Origin: an uncultured Pseudomonadota bacterium
Lineage (GTDB): Bacteria > Pseudomonadota > Gammaproteobacteria > CAJXQU01
Assembly (NCBI GenBank): GCA_913058255.1
Contig: CAJXQU010000007.1
Location: forward strand, 1-64,000
Direction of reading: 5' to 3'
DNA: 64,000 nt
Numbering within the stretch: the stretch's first letter is position 1; each line of letters begins with the position of its first letter. The notes under the pieces are model-generated. The model was not told the origin of the DNA. It worked only from the letters and a program-made list of their open reading frames with translations, and searched no databases. The translations under genes and the position numbers were made by a program. Positions 50,471-60,711 of this stretch are shown piece by piece.

Positions 50471-51454
50471 ATGCGTAGTGCTTCACTACCAGAAGTACTA
50501 CGTACGATACTCTATGATAGCCGTGCAGGTTTTGGTTGGGATTTAGTCACATTGACGCTGAACGATCCTGAATATGAGATCCATCGGTTACTTGACTCAA
50601 CCAGCACACCTCGATCAGACTTTCCTGAATTAATGTTTTGTGATGATCTCAACTTGGTTGATCAGCTGTTTGAACAAGGTCGACGGCCAACATTAGGGCC
50701 TTATCGGGTACGCGCTCACACGAGTCTTTTTCCGAAAACAGAACAAAGGATTGCTAGCGTAGCCATTTTACCTTTGATTCGAGATCGTCATTTGATCGGC
50801 TCGCTAAATCTTGCTAGTTATAATCGAGATAAGTTTTCTGTCGAGTCTGCAACCGATTTTATGGATCATCTTTCTACCGTACTTTCAGTGTGTTTAGAGG
50901 CTGCGGAGAATCGTGAGAGGTTACGTTTTATTGGTTTGACTGATGGCTTGACCAATGTTAATAATCGTCGTTTTTTTGATCAGCGGTTGTTAGAAGAGCT
51001 GGAGCGGGCGAGACGTGGCAATGTGCCGCTAGGTTGCTTGTTTATCGATCTGGATTTTTTCAAAACGGTTAATGATGAGCATGGACATCAAGTGGGTGAC
51101 GATGTGTTACGACACGTTGCGCAGTTGATCCGTGAGCAGCTTCGTACCATTGATGTTGTTGCCCGTTATGGTGGTGAGGAATTTTCCGTTTTATTGGCGC
51201 AAGCCGATCTTGAGCTTGCAATAGAGATCGCCGAAAGGATTAGAAAAAGTGTTGAGCAATGGGAGTATGATTTTTCCGAAATTGATCTAGAGGTCTCGGT
51301 TTCTATCGGTGTTGCGACGACAGAGCTGATCGAACCTATTGACGATATAAATGAAGTTGCACATAGATTGGTTGAAGCGGCGGATCAAGCTCTTTATCAA
51401 GCTAAAAGAACCGGAAGGAATCGAGTCGTAAGCTATGAAGCAAGCGGAGAATAA
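50471..51454 (+). CDS. Diguanylate cyclase with N-terminal GAF-like sensor domain; true N-terminus probably further upstream
   Basis: GGDEF domain (ARYGGEEFSVLLAQ); open frame continues upstream to 50339 without a canonical start. Confidence 0.9.
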   Translation: MRSASLPEVLRTILYDSRAGFGWDLVTLTLNDPEYEIHRLLDSTSTPRSDFPELMFCDDLNLVDQLFEQGRRPTLGPYRVRAHTSLFPKTEQRIASVAILPLIRDRHLIGSLNLASYNRDKFSVESATDFMDHLSTVLSVCLEAAENRERLRFIGLTDGLTNVNNRRFFDQRLLEELERARRGNVPLGCLFIDLDFFKTVNDEHGHQVGDDVLRHVAQLIREQLRTIDVVARYGGEEFSVLLAQADLELAIEIAERIRKSVEQWEYDFSEIDLEVSVSIGVATTELIEPIDDINEVAHRLVEAADQALYQAKRTGRNRVVSYEASGE

Positions 51455-53330
51455 ATTGAGCTCACGGAATGCTCTGCAGTCTGGATATGAGCTACTTTGG
51501 TATCAGATCCAGTCCGTACTTGGGCAAGGTGCGTTTGGGATTACGTATTTAGCACAAGATATCAACTTAAACCGTTTGGTTGCGATCAAGGAGTTTCTCC
51601 CCAGTCAATATGCCATGCGCGATATTAACGAAACAGTTCGACCTGTCTCGGTAGATAATGAAGAAAAGTTCTCGATGGGCTTACGCCGCTTTATTGAAGA
51701 GGCACGGATCCTAGATCAACTTGATCATCCAAATATTGTTCGTGTTATGAATATATTTGAGGCGAATAATACAGCCTATATGGTGATGAATTATGAGCAA
51801 GGTGTAAACCTAAAAGAGATTTTATTACGACAAAAACTGCTTGATGAATCAGACTTGTTGAAGATTCTCATTCCTATTCTTAACGGTCTTGAAACCATTC
51901 ACGGATCAGGCTTTATTCATCGAGATATAAAGCCGGCAAACATTTTTATTCGTACAGATGGAACGCCGGTTTTATTAGATTTTGGTTCTGCTCGTCAGTC
52001 CTTAGAAAAAGACACGCATACTTTGACGAGTCTTGTTTCCCCTGGCTACGCACCCATCGAACAGTATGTCAGTAAGAGTGATAAACAAGGTCCGTGGTCA
52101 GATATCTATGGTATGGCTGCAACGTTATATCGAGCGGTTACGGGTGTTCCACCAAGTGATGCTGTCACGCGAGGAGAGTCGTTAACGGGTACCGATAAGG
52201 ACAACCTGGTCAGTTGCCGTGAGCTAGCTGATGCGCGATATTCTGATCAGTTTATTTCAGCGATAGAGCATGGTTTGGCTTTTTTAACGCGAGATAGACC
52301 ACAGACGATCGCAGAATGGAGGCACGCATTTTTAAGTTCTGATCAGTTTCATAAAGGCTTGTCATCATCGGTAGCGTCAGGTGAACAATCGGTTAGTTCG
52401 ATTAAGCAAGTTTCCAGCCAGATTGCTTCGTTAGTTCAAGCGTCATTGACAGAATCTGTGACGAAAATTCATGAAAATGGAGAACTTTCGGATTATTGGG
52501 ATAAAGAAGATGCGACATCAGTCGAACTGGCTCATCGGCAAGGTTTTCGGCGAGGGTTGAAGTTTGCTCTGGTCATTTTAACCTTGCTTATTTTAACCTT
52601 GCTTATTGGAAATTTTTCAAAGATACAACAAGTTGTTAGTCCAGGTTTTGTACCACAGGATATCATTAGTGATAAGCCGGTTGAGTTGGCTGAGGATAAC
52701 CGCCAGCCAATAACACTGAAGGCATCTGAAATAACATCCGATATATTGGCTGAAAATCCACCACCGATTCTTGATGAAGAAACAGCAAATGAACTAGAAG
52801 CTGAGGGCAAAATAATTATCCTCGAAAATAGCTCAGAACCCGCATTAATATCAGAACCTGTTCCTGCAACCTTAGTAGATGAATCAGAACAACTTGATCC
52901 TCTAACAGGTGATGAACTGTTTAATGACTTTTCAGTAGAAGCAAAGTCGGAGCAGCAGCTTATCTTAAAAGATGAAACTGTGCTCGAAACACAAACACAG
53001 TTTCAAGATGAGTCTATCCAAGAAACTATTACGGTGAAGAGTAATGAAAAGCAAGAAGCAAGTTCATCGTTAAAATTAACGGTTATAGATGAACGTAAAT
53101 TCTTGGAAAAAACACCGCTAGAGAATAGCCGTAGCCATGAGGTATATGTTCCAAACCGAAATAAATTTGTCGAAATTGAAGAAGTGCACGTTCCTGCAAA
53201 ACCAAAGCCATCAGAAACGACGGTTACGGAAAAATTTAAAGGCTGGGTAGATTTTATGGTTAATACGGTTGATAACCCTGAACAGGGTAAAGATCAAACT
53301 GGAGGCAAAGTTTTGGAAAACAATGAATAA
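51435..53330 (+). CDS. Transmembrane Ser/Thr protein kinase with acidic C-terminal extension
   Basis: GQGAFGITYLA, VAIKEF, HRDIKPANI, DFGSARQ; TM FALVILTLLILTLLIGNF; 20 nt overlap with upstream gene. Confidence 0.94.
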   Translation: MKQAENKLSSRNALQSGYELLWYQIQSVLGQGAFGITYLAQDINLNRLVAIKEFLPSQYAMRDINETVRPVSVDNEEKFSMGLRRFIEEARILDQLDHPNIVRVMNIFEANNTAYMVMNYEQGVNLKEILLRQKLLDESDLLKILIPILNGLETIHGSGFIHRDIKPANIFIRTDGTPVLLDFGSARQSLEKDTHTLTSLVSPGYAPIEQYVSKSDKQGPWSDIYGMAATLYRAVTGVPPSDAVTRGESLTGTDKDNLVSCRELADARYSDQFISAIEHGLAFLTRDRPQTIAEWRHAFLSSDQFHKGLSSSVASGEQSVSSIKQVSSQIASLVQASLTESVTKIHENGELSDYWDKEDATSVELAHRQGFRRGLKFALVILTLLILTLLIGNFSKIQQVVSPGFVPQDIISDKPVELAEDNRQPITLKASEITSDILAENPPPILDEETANELEAEGKIIILENSSEPALISEPVPATLVDESEQLDPLTGDELFNDFSVEAKSEQQLILKDETVLETQTQFQDESIQETITVKSNEKQEASSSLKLTVIDERKFLEKTPLENSRSHEVYVPNRNKFVEIEEVHVPAKPKPSETTVTEKFKGWVDFMVNTVDNPEQGKDQTGGKVLENNE

Positions 53331-54084
53331 CGGTCAGTCACTTAAGATCTTAACCTATAATATTCATAAAGGTTTCAGTGTCGGAAACTTTCGGTTTGTA
53401 CTACACCAAATCCGAGAAGCGATTGAAACTGCTGATGTTGATCTCGTTTTTCTACAAGAAATTCAAGGTGAGCATAAATTAAAAAATAACCGTGTAAGTG
53501 ATTGGCCATCAGAGGCTCAATTTGAATTTTTAGCGGATAAAATGTGGCCGCATTATGCTTATGGTAAAAATGCGATCTATTATTCAGGTCACCATGGAAA
53601 TGCAATTTTAAGCAAATACCCCATTGTCGAATGGGAAAATATCAACGTCTCAAACCATCGGCGTGCAAGCCGAAGTCTACTGCATGCTGTTATCGATATT
53701 CCTGAATCAGAGGAATATGTACATACTTTTTGTATTCATTTAGGGCTTCGTGCGCCTGAGCGTCGTCGACAATTACAGGTGCTTTCACATCGAATTGAAT
53801 CACATGTTCCTGAGCAATCTCCGTTGATTATAGCTGGGGATTTTAATGATTGGCTAGGGCAGGCAGAAAAAAGCCTCAGTCATCGCTTAGGTCTATCCGA
53901 AGTGTTTAAATCTATGACGGGTAAGCATGCAAAAACATTTCCTGTATGGTGGCCAGTTCTTCCCGTTGATCGTATTTATTATCGAAACCTTGAACCGATT
54001 AACTGTCGTGTTAATGATTCCGCCATTTGGCGGAAATTATCTGATCATGCAGCGCTAGAAGCCGAGTTTGGTTTTGTGACTTAA
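53323..54084 (+). CDS. Endonuclease/exonuclease/phosphatase family protein
   Basis: LKILTYNIHKGFS; FLQEIQGEHK; PLIIAGDFNDW; SDHAALEAEF. Confidence 0.93.
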   Translation: MNNGQSLKILTYNIHKGFSVGNFRFVLHQIREAIETADVDLVFLQEIQGEHKLKNNRVSDWPSEAQFEFLADKMWPHYAYGKNAIYYSGHHGNAILSKYPIVEWENINVSNHRRASRSLLHAVIDIPESEEYVHTFCIHLGLRAPERRRQLQVLSHRIESHVPEQSPLIIAGDFNDWLGQAEKSLSHRLGLSEVFKSMTGKHAKTFPVWWPVLPVDRIYYRNLEPINCRVNDSAIWRKLSDHAALEAEFGFVT

Positions 54085-54090
54085 CAGATC

Positions 54091-54366
54091 ATGAATCATA
54101 CATTACACCTCACATATAAATTTGTTCGACGTATTACGATTTTTATTGTCGGTGTTTCTGTTGTTTTGATTGGTGTTGTTATGTTTGTAACACCGGGACC
54201 TGCGATTGTTGTGATTCCTGCAGGTCTAGCAATCCTCGGGTTAGAGTTTGCATGGGCCCGACACTGGTTAAAACTGATGAAGAAAAAAACAAAAGAGGTT
54301 GCAGAGAAGGTTAATATGTTGAAAAATAAGAAAAAAAACAAGAAAGAAGATAAAGGCGAAAAATGA
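54091..54366 (+). CDS. PGPGW-type small transmembrane protein
   Basis: VMFVTPGPAIVVIPAGLAILGLEFAWARHWL. Confidence 0.85.
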   Translation: MNHTLHLTYKFVRRITIFIVGVSVVLIGVVMFVTPGPAIVVIPAGLAILGLEFAWARHWLKLMKKKTKEVAEKVNMLKNKKKNKKEDKGEK

Positions 54367-54378
54367 TGGGAATAATAA

Positions 54379-54942
54379 ATGAGTCGGTTAACTTACCTTC
54401 CTAACTTTTTAACTCTGCTCAGGCTGGCCCTAGTGCCAGTTCTTATCTTTGTCTCATGGAAAGGTCATGCATTCATTTTTATTGGATTATTGAGTTTTGC
54501 TTTTTTAACAGATGCTTTAGATGGGTTCATCGCACGAACGTTTAACTTAGAGAGCAAGCTTGGAGCAAAGTTGGATAGCTTGGCTGATTTTGTCGTTTAT
54601 ATGGCCATTCCTATTTGTGCTTGGTTGCTATGGCCAGAAGTGATACAAAAAGAAAAGGCTTATGTTATTGCAATAGTGGTTAGTATTTTATTGCCAGTTT
54701 TAGTTGGGATATTTAAGTTTGGAAATTACCCCAGTTACCATACATGGATGACAAAAGTTGCAGCCATTGCGATGGCATTATCATCCATGTTTTTATTCTC
54801 TGGGGGCTCTGCTAACCTGTTCCACATCGCTACCTTTATATGTGTTATAGCAGCTTTAGAAGAGGTTATGATCACGATATTTTTATCAGAGTCTCGTAGT
54901 AATGTGCAGAGTTTATATCATGTGATTCGGCGGCGAGATTAG
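54379..54942 (+). CDS. CDP-alcohol phosphatidyltransferase family protein
   Basis: YLPNFLTLLRLALVPVLIF; DALDGFIARTFNLESKLGAKLDSLAD (D-G-x2-A-R-x8-G-x3-D-x3-D). Confidence 0.95.
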   Translation: MSRLTYLPNFLTLLRLALVPVLIFVSWKGHAFIFIGLLSFAFLTDALDGFIARTFNLESKLGAKLDSLADFVVYMAIPICAWLLWPEVIQKEKAYVIAIVVSILLPVLVGIFKFGNYPSYHTWMTKVAAIAMALSSMFLFSGGSANLFHIATFICVIAALEEVMITIFLSESRSNVQSLYHVIRRRD

Positions 54943-56207
54943 ACCACGTCATAAGCGCGTTTAACTTCTTCGGCAATAATTTCTAAACCTCGCTTGACGG
55001 TGTCGTCTTCTTGAGAATAGGTGATACGTATACATTCACGTGTGTGTTGCCAGTCGCCATTTAAACCCGGAAAAAAGTAATGACCTGAGACCACTAAGAC
55101 ACCCCGATCTTTTATTCTATTGTATAGTTCGTTACTGTTTATCGGTAAGTTACGTAGCCAAAGCCATAAAAACAATGCACCTTCGGCCTTGTGTAAGTGA
55201 TAGTCGTAACCATCAAGTGATGCAGATAAGTGGTTGATCGCTTGTTCAGCTTTTTGTTGGTAATACGGTTTTATTAGTTGCTTACTGAGTGAAATAATGT
55301 CACCACTTTTGACCAAGTCCAAAGTCAACTGTGGGCCGAGACCGCTGGTAGCCAAGTTGAAAACAGCATTGGATCCCGTTATTGCTTCAATGACTTTCGG
55401 ATTCGCAATGACAATCCCAGTACGGGTACCTGGCAAGCCAAGTTTCGACAAGCTCATGCAAAGAATTGTATTGTCATTCCAGACAGACTCAACTTCACTG
55501 AAAATAATATTTGGAAAGGGTAGGCCGTATGCATTATCGATGATCAAAGGGATTTGATGTTGCTTAGATAGACTCATCAAATGTTGAATTTCTTTATCGG
55601 TTAGAACATTTCCTGTCGGATTGGTTGGGCGTGATACGCAAATGGCTCCAATCTCGTCGGTGATCTCTAACGCATCAAAGTCGATATGATATTTAAAGGT
55701 ATGGTCATCGATGTGTTCGATCGAGGGACGTTGGGCAATAAAAGCATTATTTGTTAAACCTAGATCAGAATAGCCTATATATTCTGGCACTAAAGGGAAA
55801 AGAATTTTTTTCTTTTTTCCATCAGAGTATTCACCAGAAAAAAGCTTAAATAGTGTAAAGAAGCTAGATTGACTGCCTAAGGTTAAGGCAATGTTTTCGG
55901 GATGTATATCCCAGTCAAACAACTCTCTTAAGAGATCGGCTAAGGCGGTTGTGAAGGCAAGATCTCCTTGAGGAGGGTCATAGTTCCCAATCATTTTTTC
56001 AAATGAATTATTATCGGCAAGTATACGCTGCATACGTTCACGAAAGATGCGTTGAACTTCTGGAATATGTCCAGGATTGCCACCACCTAACATCAACATA
56101 TCAGAGTCACCTGACATGGCCTGACCAAGATCATCCATCAATTGCAGAATGCCAGATTTGTTAGTGAACTTCTGGCCAAAGTTTGAAAAATTCATTACCG
56201 AACACAT
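54939..56207 (-). CDS. avtA: Valine-pyruvate aminotransferase
   Basis: FGQKFTNKSGILQLMDDLGQAMSGDSDMLMLGGGNPGHIPEVQ; SLSKLGLPGTRTGI. Confidence 0.93.
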   Translation of the reverse strand: MCSVMNFSNFGQKFTNKSGILQLMDDLGQAMSGDSDMLMLGGGNPGHIPEVQRIFRERMQRILADNNSFEKMIGNYDPPQGDLAFTTALADLLRELFDWDIHPENIALTLGSQSSFFTLFKLFSGEYSDGKKKKILFPLVPEYIGYSDLGLTNNAFIAQRPSIEHIDDHTFKYHIDFDALEITDEIGAICVSRPTNPTGNVLTDKEIQHLMSLSKQHQIPLIIDNAYGLPFPNIIFSEVESVWNDNTILCMSLSKLGLPGTRTGIVIANPKVIEAITGSNAVFNLATSGLGPQLTLDLVKSGDIISLSKQLIKPYYQQKAEQAINHLSASLDGYDYHLHKAEGALFLWLWLRNLPINSNELYNRIKDRGVLVVSGHYFFPGLNGDWQHTRECIRITYSQEDDTVKRGLEIIAEEVKRAYDVV

Positions 56208-56238
56208 CCTCTTTAGTAGGATGCAGTATAAGAGAACC

Positions 56239-59142
56239 TTATGATTTTTCCAGAGCTTTGGTTAGTTTGGATTCGATGTGTTTTTTATAGCGGAAGAATT
56301 GGTTTGATTGAAATTGATTTCTATTCTGATCGTTGAGCATCGTCTGCGATAGATCGATGTCAGTAATATGTACAGGATAGGCTTGTCGACTACCTCTAAA
56401 CTGCATCACCTGTTCTGCTACAACATCAAATAGAGACTCTCCATATTCTAATGATGAAAACTCTTTATCTTTGCAGTAAATTGTATATTGCTCGGAATGA
56501 TTTTCATCGCGGTCACAAATGACCTGTAGACTAAGAAAATTCTCAGAGCGATCCATCATCAAGGTCAATGGCTCAATATCAAAACTGATCATTCCATCTA
56601 GCTGTCGATTCTTTTCGATAGAATACATCTCAGTGACACATTCTGTCTCATTTAGAAGACTGGTAAGATCATTATGAACAATACGTTCAATAATGGCATC
56701 AGCAAAAACTTTATAATGACCAAAAAAACTATGCTTGTTTTCTAAAGTACTCAGTTGTGTAAAGAGCGAACCCTTTTCATCTAAAACATGTACTTTTGCT
56801 TGATCATCCTTTAAATAGAAAAATATCTGTACAGCTTCTGGTTTATTCGCAGCATAGATAGCAGGTAGCAAGGTGTCTGAGCAGGTGTATGGGCCGAAAT
56901 GTACTTGCGAAAAATTGCTGGCTGGTTTCGCTAGATATTTTAATAAGCTAGTTTGGTTCTCTATCACTTTATGAGAAATGACATCATTGTCGAACTCGAT
57001 GCTTTGATAACCATCTTCAACTTCTACGATATAACGACCTTCTGTGTAACCGTCGGCAGCAAAAAAATGTTCAACGATATCACTAAACAAAGCATTTAAT
57101 GTTTTTCTGATCTGTGAACCGTAGCCAGGCGAGTAACAGTAGACCTCTAAGATCTCCGGCGGGATTTTTTGTGAAAGAGGTGCCCATGACATGTATTCAG
57201 TAATGCAATCAATTAATGCGTCTGTCCCCGAATAATGCTTAATAAACGTTTCGCCCCAAGAGGTAACAAAAACAAGATCAAACGTTTTTGTTAAGTTCTC
57301 ATGTTGGCCGCCATAACTTAATGCATTACTTCTTTGGCTAGATAACAAGGTATCATTTAAGTTTGAATCGGCCTTTGGCGGTAGCCCAGTATTAACAAAA
57401 ACTGCTCCAGAAATAATTCTTACCGGTTCTGATAAAGCTATATTTTCAGTTTGTTGATCAAGCGTGAATTGTTTAGAAAATGCTTCTAAAATTGTTTTTA
57501 TTTCCTGCTGGTTGATCTTATTGTCGGCAGGCAGATAAAGTGAAACTTTACTATCTTTATCAAGGATCTTATTAAAATAGCACCAAGCCAATATTTCGAT
57601 CAGGCTGGAAGTTCGTTTTAAATGTGTTGTGTCACCGAGGTCTTGCTGAGTGACAATACCGCGATATAAAACCCATGATGGAGGAGCCTGAACTGTTTCA
57701 GATAAACCCCAAGTTGATTCTGGGGTCGGTTGCATTAAATGTAGAGAAACAGTGCCTTCGCTAATATCGGGTGAAATTCCACGGTTAATGATTTCAATCT
57801 TGCCAGATTTTCGTTCAAAGGCAGAAAATAAGCGTCGATTAAGTAGGTGTAGATCGGCTTGTGTAATTAATGGGTTGTTAGTATTTTCATTGGCGAATTT
57901 AGTGAGAATTCGAAAGCATTTAGTTAAAGTATTAATCAGGCCGGTTCGCTCTCGAATGACTGTTTCGAGCTTCCAGTTGTCACGTGCATCAAGTTCTGAA
58001 ACTTGCCCTTCTTCCCATGCCCAGTTTGTAACAAGATCGTTGACCAGCTTTTGACGTGAGTCTCCAAAGCGACTGCTGTTAGAATTTTGCGATAGCTTTT
58101 CGTTAACTTTCAGATAGAAACTACGACGTAAAATTTCCAGCCTTAGCATGTCTCCGCTATCAAGCAGGTACTCTTCAACCTGTTTAAACATCAATAGCCA
58201 GGGATCGAGCAAGTCGATATCGGTTGTGCCTTCATAAACGCGCTTTTTAAATTGATGGCTGATCAAGCTAACGCCACTATTATCAGCGGCGTAAACTTCC
58301 ATCAATAGTAGTTTTAGAACCGATTTATAAGGAGACTTAATGCTTTTGTTGAGTTGCCATATCGCGGCACCAAAGAATTCTTCAGAGGCAATATTGGTTA
58401 ACGGTCCTAGATTAATGCATTTATCTAAGCTCGGATGGTCTGCGTTAGTGACGTTCCTTTGGCTTTGAATATATTCTTCAAACTGCATTTCATGTTGTAA
58501 AGGAACCATCCACCATGTGAGAGGTAAGCCAGCAATTTTAATGCTGGAACGATAAAACTCATCTAACAATAGCCCTTGTTGAGAACTGCCACTGCTTTCA
58601 TTGGAAATCGGTAGCATTTCACCGACGCGAAACCGGTCAGGGTTGATAATGTAGAAATGGACTTCAATTTCTGATTTGGCCGCCCAGTTTTCGATTAATT
58701 GAGCTTTTTGTTGTAATTCTTCTAGCAATTTTTCATTGATACTAGGTTCAACAAAGACCCAGATATCAAAGTCACTTTCGCCGTTATAAGCGATCGTGCC
58801 TGGGCTCCCCATAAAATAAAGACCCAAAATATTGAATTTCTGAGGTGCTTTTTTACCAACCTTATTACTTCGAGCGATGCGTCTTGCTTCAAACAAAGAC
58901 TGTCCAGAGGGATAGTAATCAGCGATTCCAAACGGTGTTTTGTTTGAAACAAACCCGGGGAGATCGTGTTCATTGACATGGAATAATAGCGGCAAAGCAT
59001 CCAAGAAGGCTTGCTTTCTTGGACTGAGAGCTTGTTGAACACGCGACATTCTGCCTTCGTTAATGGCAAGAAAACGATTAATGGGTAAATCAGCCTCCTG
59101 TTCCAGGTTTTCTGGGGGGCTTTTAAATACTGCTTCGGACAT
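56239..59142 (-). CDS. cyaA: Class I adenylate cyclase
   Basis: 967 aa; FLDALPLLFHVNEHDLPGFV, LYFMGSPGTIAYNGESDFDIWVFV nucleotidyltransferase core. Confidence 0.95.
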   Translation of the reverse strand: MSEAVFKSPPENLEQEADLPINRFLAINEGRMSRVQQALSPRKQAFLDALPLLFHVNEHDLPGFVSNKTPFGIADYYPSGQSLFEARRIARSNKVGKKAPQKFNILGLYFMGSPGTIAYNGESDFDIWVFVEPSINEKLLEELQQKAQLIENWAAKSEIEVHFYIINPDRFRVGEMLPISNESSGSSQQGLLLDEFYRSSIKIAGLPLTWWMVPLQHEMQFEEYIQSQRNVTNADHPSLDKCINLGPLTNIASEEFFGAAIWQLNKSIKSPYKSVLKLLLMEVYAADNSGVSLISHQFKKRVYEGTTDIDLLDPWLLMFKQVEEYLLDSGDMLRLEILRRSFYLKVNEKLSQNSNSSRFGDSRQKLVNDLVTNWAWEEGQVSELDARDNWKLETVIRERTGLINTLTKCFRILTKFANENTNNPLITQADLHLLNRRLFSAFERKSGKIEIINRGISPDISEGTVSLHLMQPTPESTWGLSETVQAPPSWVLYRGIVTQQDLGDTTHLKRTSSLIEILAWCYFNKILDKDSKVSLYLPADNKINQQEIKTILEAFSKQFTLDQQTENIALSEPVRIISGAVFVNTGLPPKADSNLNDTLLSSQRSNALSYGGQHENLTKTFDLVFVTSWGETFIKHYSGTDALIDCITEYMSWAPLSQKIPPEILEVYCYSPGYGSQIRKTLNALFSDIVEHFFAADGYTEGRYIVEVEDGYQSIEFDNDVISHKVIENQTSLLKYLAKPASNFSQVHFGPYTCSDTLLPAIYAANKPEAVQIFFYLKDDQAKVHVLDEKGSLFTQLSTLENKHSFFGHYKVFADAIIERIVHNDLTSLLNETECVTEMYSIEKNRQLDGMISFDIEPLTLMMDRSENFLSLQVICDRDENHSEQYTIYCKDKEFSSLEYGESLFDVVAEQVMQFRGSRQAYPVHITDIDLSQTMLNDQNRNQFQSNQFFRYKKHIESKLTKALEKS

Positions 59143-59370
59143 GTTGAAGCTAGCGGCCCTTCATGATAAATCTTGAACAGTATTATTCCCGAATAATGTT
59201 TGTTATTCTTAGGGGTCATACAAAATTCTTAGCTGATCCATCAATATTGATGTCAGCCCTATAGATACAGCAGTTTGTCAATGAATATGAGAGCTGCTAT
59301 CTGAAAATCGGACAAAAATCACTACAATTTTTGACTATAAATTTTGCAATAAAAATGGAGAGAAAGTCCA

Positions 59371-60624
59371 ATGTACACTAAAGATATGACGGTTGAAGGT
59401 TTTGACCCGGAGTTGTTTGCTGCGATGGAAGGCGAGCGTGTTCGTCAAGAAGAAGATATCGAGTTGATCGCTTCTGAAAACATGACCAGCCCTCGGGTAC
59501 TTGAATGCCAAGGTTCTGTTCTTACTAACAAATATGCTGAAGGTTATCCAGGTAAGCGCTACTACGGTGGTTGTGAGTATGTCGATGTTGTTGAGCAATT
59601 AGCCATTGATCGTGCGTGTGAGTTGTTTGGTGCCGATTGGGCCAATGTCCAACCACATTCAGGATCACAAGCAAACGGTGCTGTTTATTTAGCCTTGTTG
59701 GAAGCGGGCGATACGATTATGGGTTTGAGCCTAGCGCACGGTGGTCACTTGACCCATGGCGCGCACGTTAATGTTTCTGGCCGAGTTTTCAACGCGATTC
59801 AGTATGGCTTGGATGAAAATGGTGTTATTGATTATGACGAAGCAGAGCGTTTGGCCTTAGAGCATAAACCTAAAATGATCTGGACAGGCTTCTCAGCTTA
59901 CTCACGTGAGTGGGATTGGCAGCGTTTTCGTGACATCTGCGATAAAGTTGGCGCGATTATGGTTGCTGACATCGCTCACGTTGCAGGTTTGGTTGCGACG
60001 GGTGAATACCCAAGCCCAGTGGGCCTTGCGGATATCACGACTTCTACCACACATAAGACGCTACGTGGCCCACGTTCAGGAATCATCATGGGCAGAGCGA
60101 ATGATGAGATCCAAAAGAAGATCAACTTTATGGTTTTCCCTGCTTACCAAGGTGGCCCTCACATGCACACGATTGCTGCTAAAGCGGTTGCTTTCAAAGA
60201 GTGCATGGAACCGGAGTTCAAAACTTATATCCAGCAGGTTAAATCGAATGCGAATGCCATGGTTGACGTCTTTCTTGAGCGTGGGTTGAAAATCGTTTCT
60301 GGGGGTACAGATAATCACTTGTTCCTTGTTGATATGATCGAGAAAGGTTTAACCGGTAAAGAAGTTGATGCAGCATTGAGTAAAGCCAATATAACGGTGA
60401 ATAAAAATGCTGTGCCTAACGATCCACAATCACCCTTCGTAACCAGTGGTATTCGTATCGGCACGCCTTCGATCACGACACGTGGTTTCGAAGAAGCTGA
60501 GTCATCACAGGTTGCGACTTGGATCTGCGATATCATGGATAATATGGGTGATGATGCAACAATCGCTCGTGTTAAAGGTGAAGTACTTGAGCTTTGCAAA
60601 AAGTTTCCATTATACGAAAGCTAA
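59371..60624 (+). CDS. glyA: Serine hydroxymethyltransferase
   Basis: [58 protein letters not shown]. Confidence 0.98.
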   Translation: MYTKDMTVEGFDPELFAAMEGERVRQEEDIELIASENMTSPRVLECQGSVLTNKYAEGYPGKRYYGGCEYVDVVEQLAIDRACELFGADWANVQPHSGSQANGAVYLALLEAGDTIMGLSLAHGGHLTHGAHVNVSGRVFNAIQYGLDENGVIDYDEAERLALEHKPKMIWTGFSAYSREWDWQRFRDICDKVGAIMVADIAHVAGLVATGEYPSPVGLADITTSTTHKTLRGPRSGIIMGRANDEIQKKINFMVFPAYQGGPHMHTIAAKAVAFKECMEPEFKTYIQQVKSNANAMVDVFLERGLKIVSGGTDNHLFLVDMIEKGLTGKEVDAALSKANITVNKNAVPNDPQSPFVTSGIRIGTPSITTRGFEEAESSQVATWICDIMDNMGDDATIARVKGEVLELCKKFPLYES

Positions 60625-60649
60625 GTAAAGTAATACTCTAAAATAAAGT

Positions 60650-60690
60650 AACCGTAAGGATGGCAGTTTGGTGTCCTTGCGGTTTTTTTT
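60650..60690 (+). terminator. Rho-independent terminator after glyA
   Basis: AACCGTAAGGA...TCCTTGCGGTTTTTTTT. Confidence 0.85.
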
Positions 60691-60711
60691 GGTCTAAGTG
60701 AGCCTAATAAT

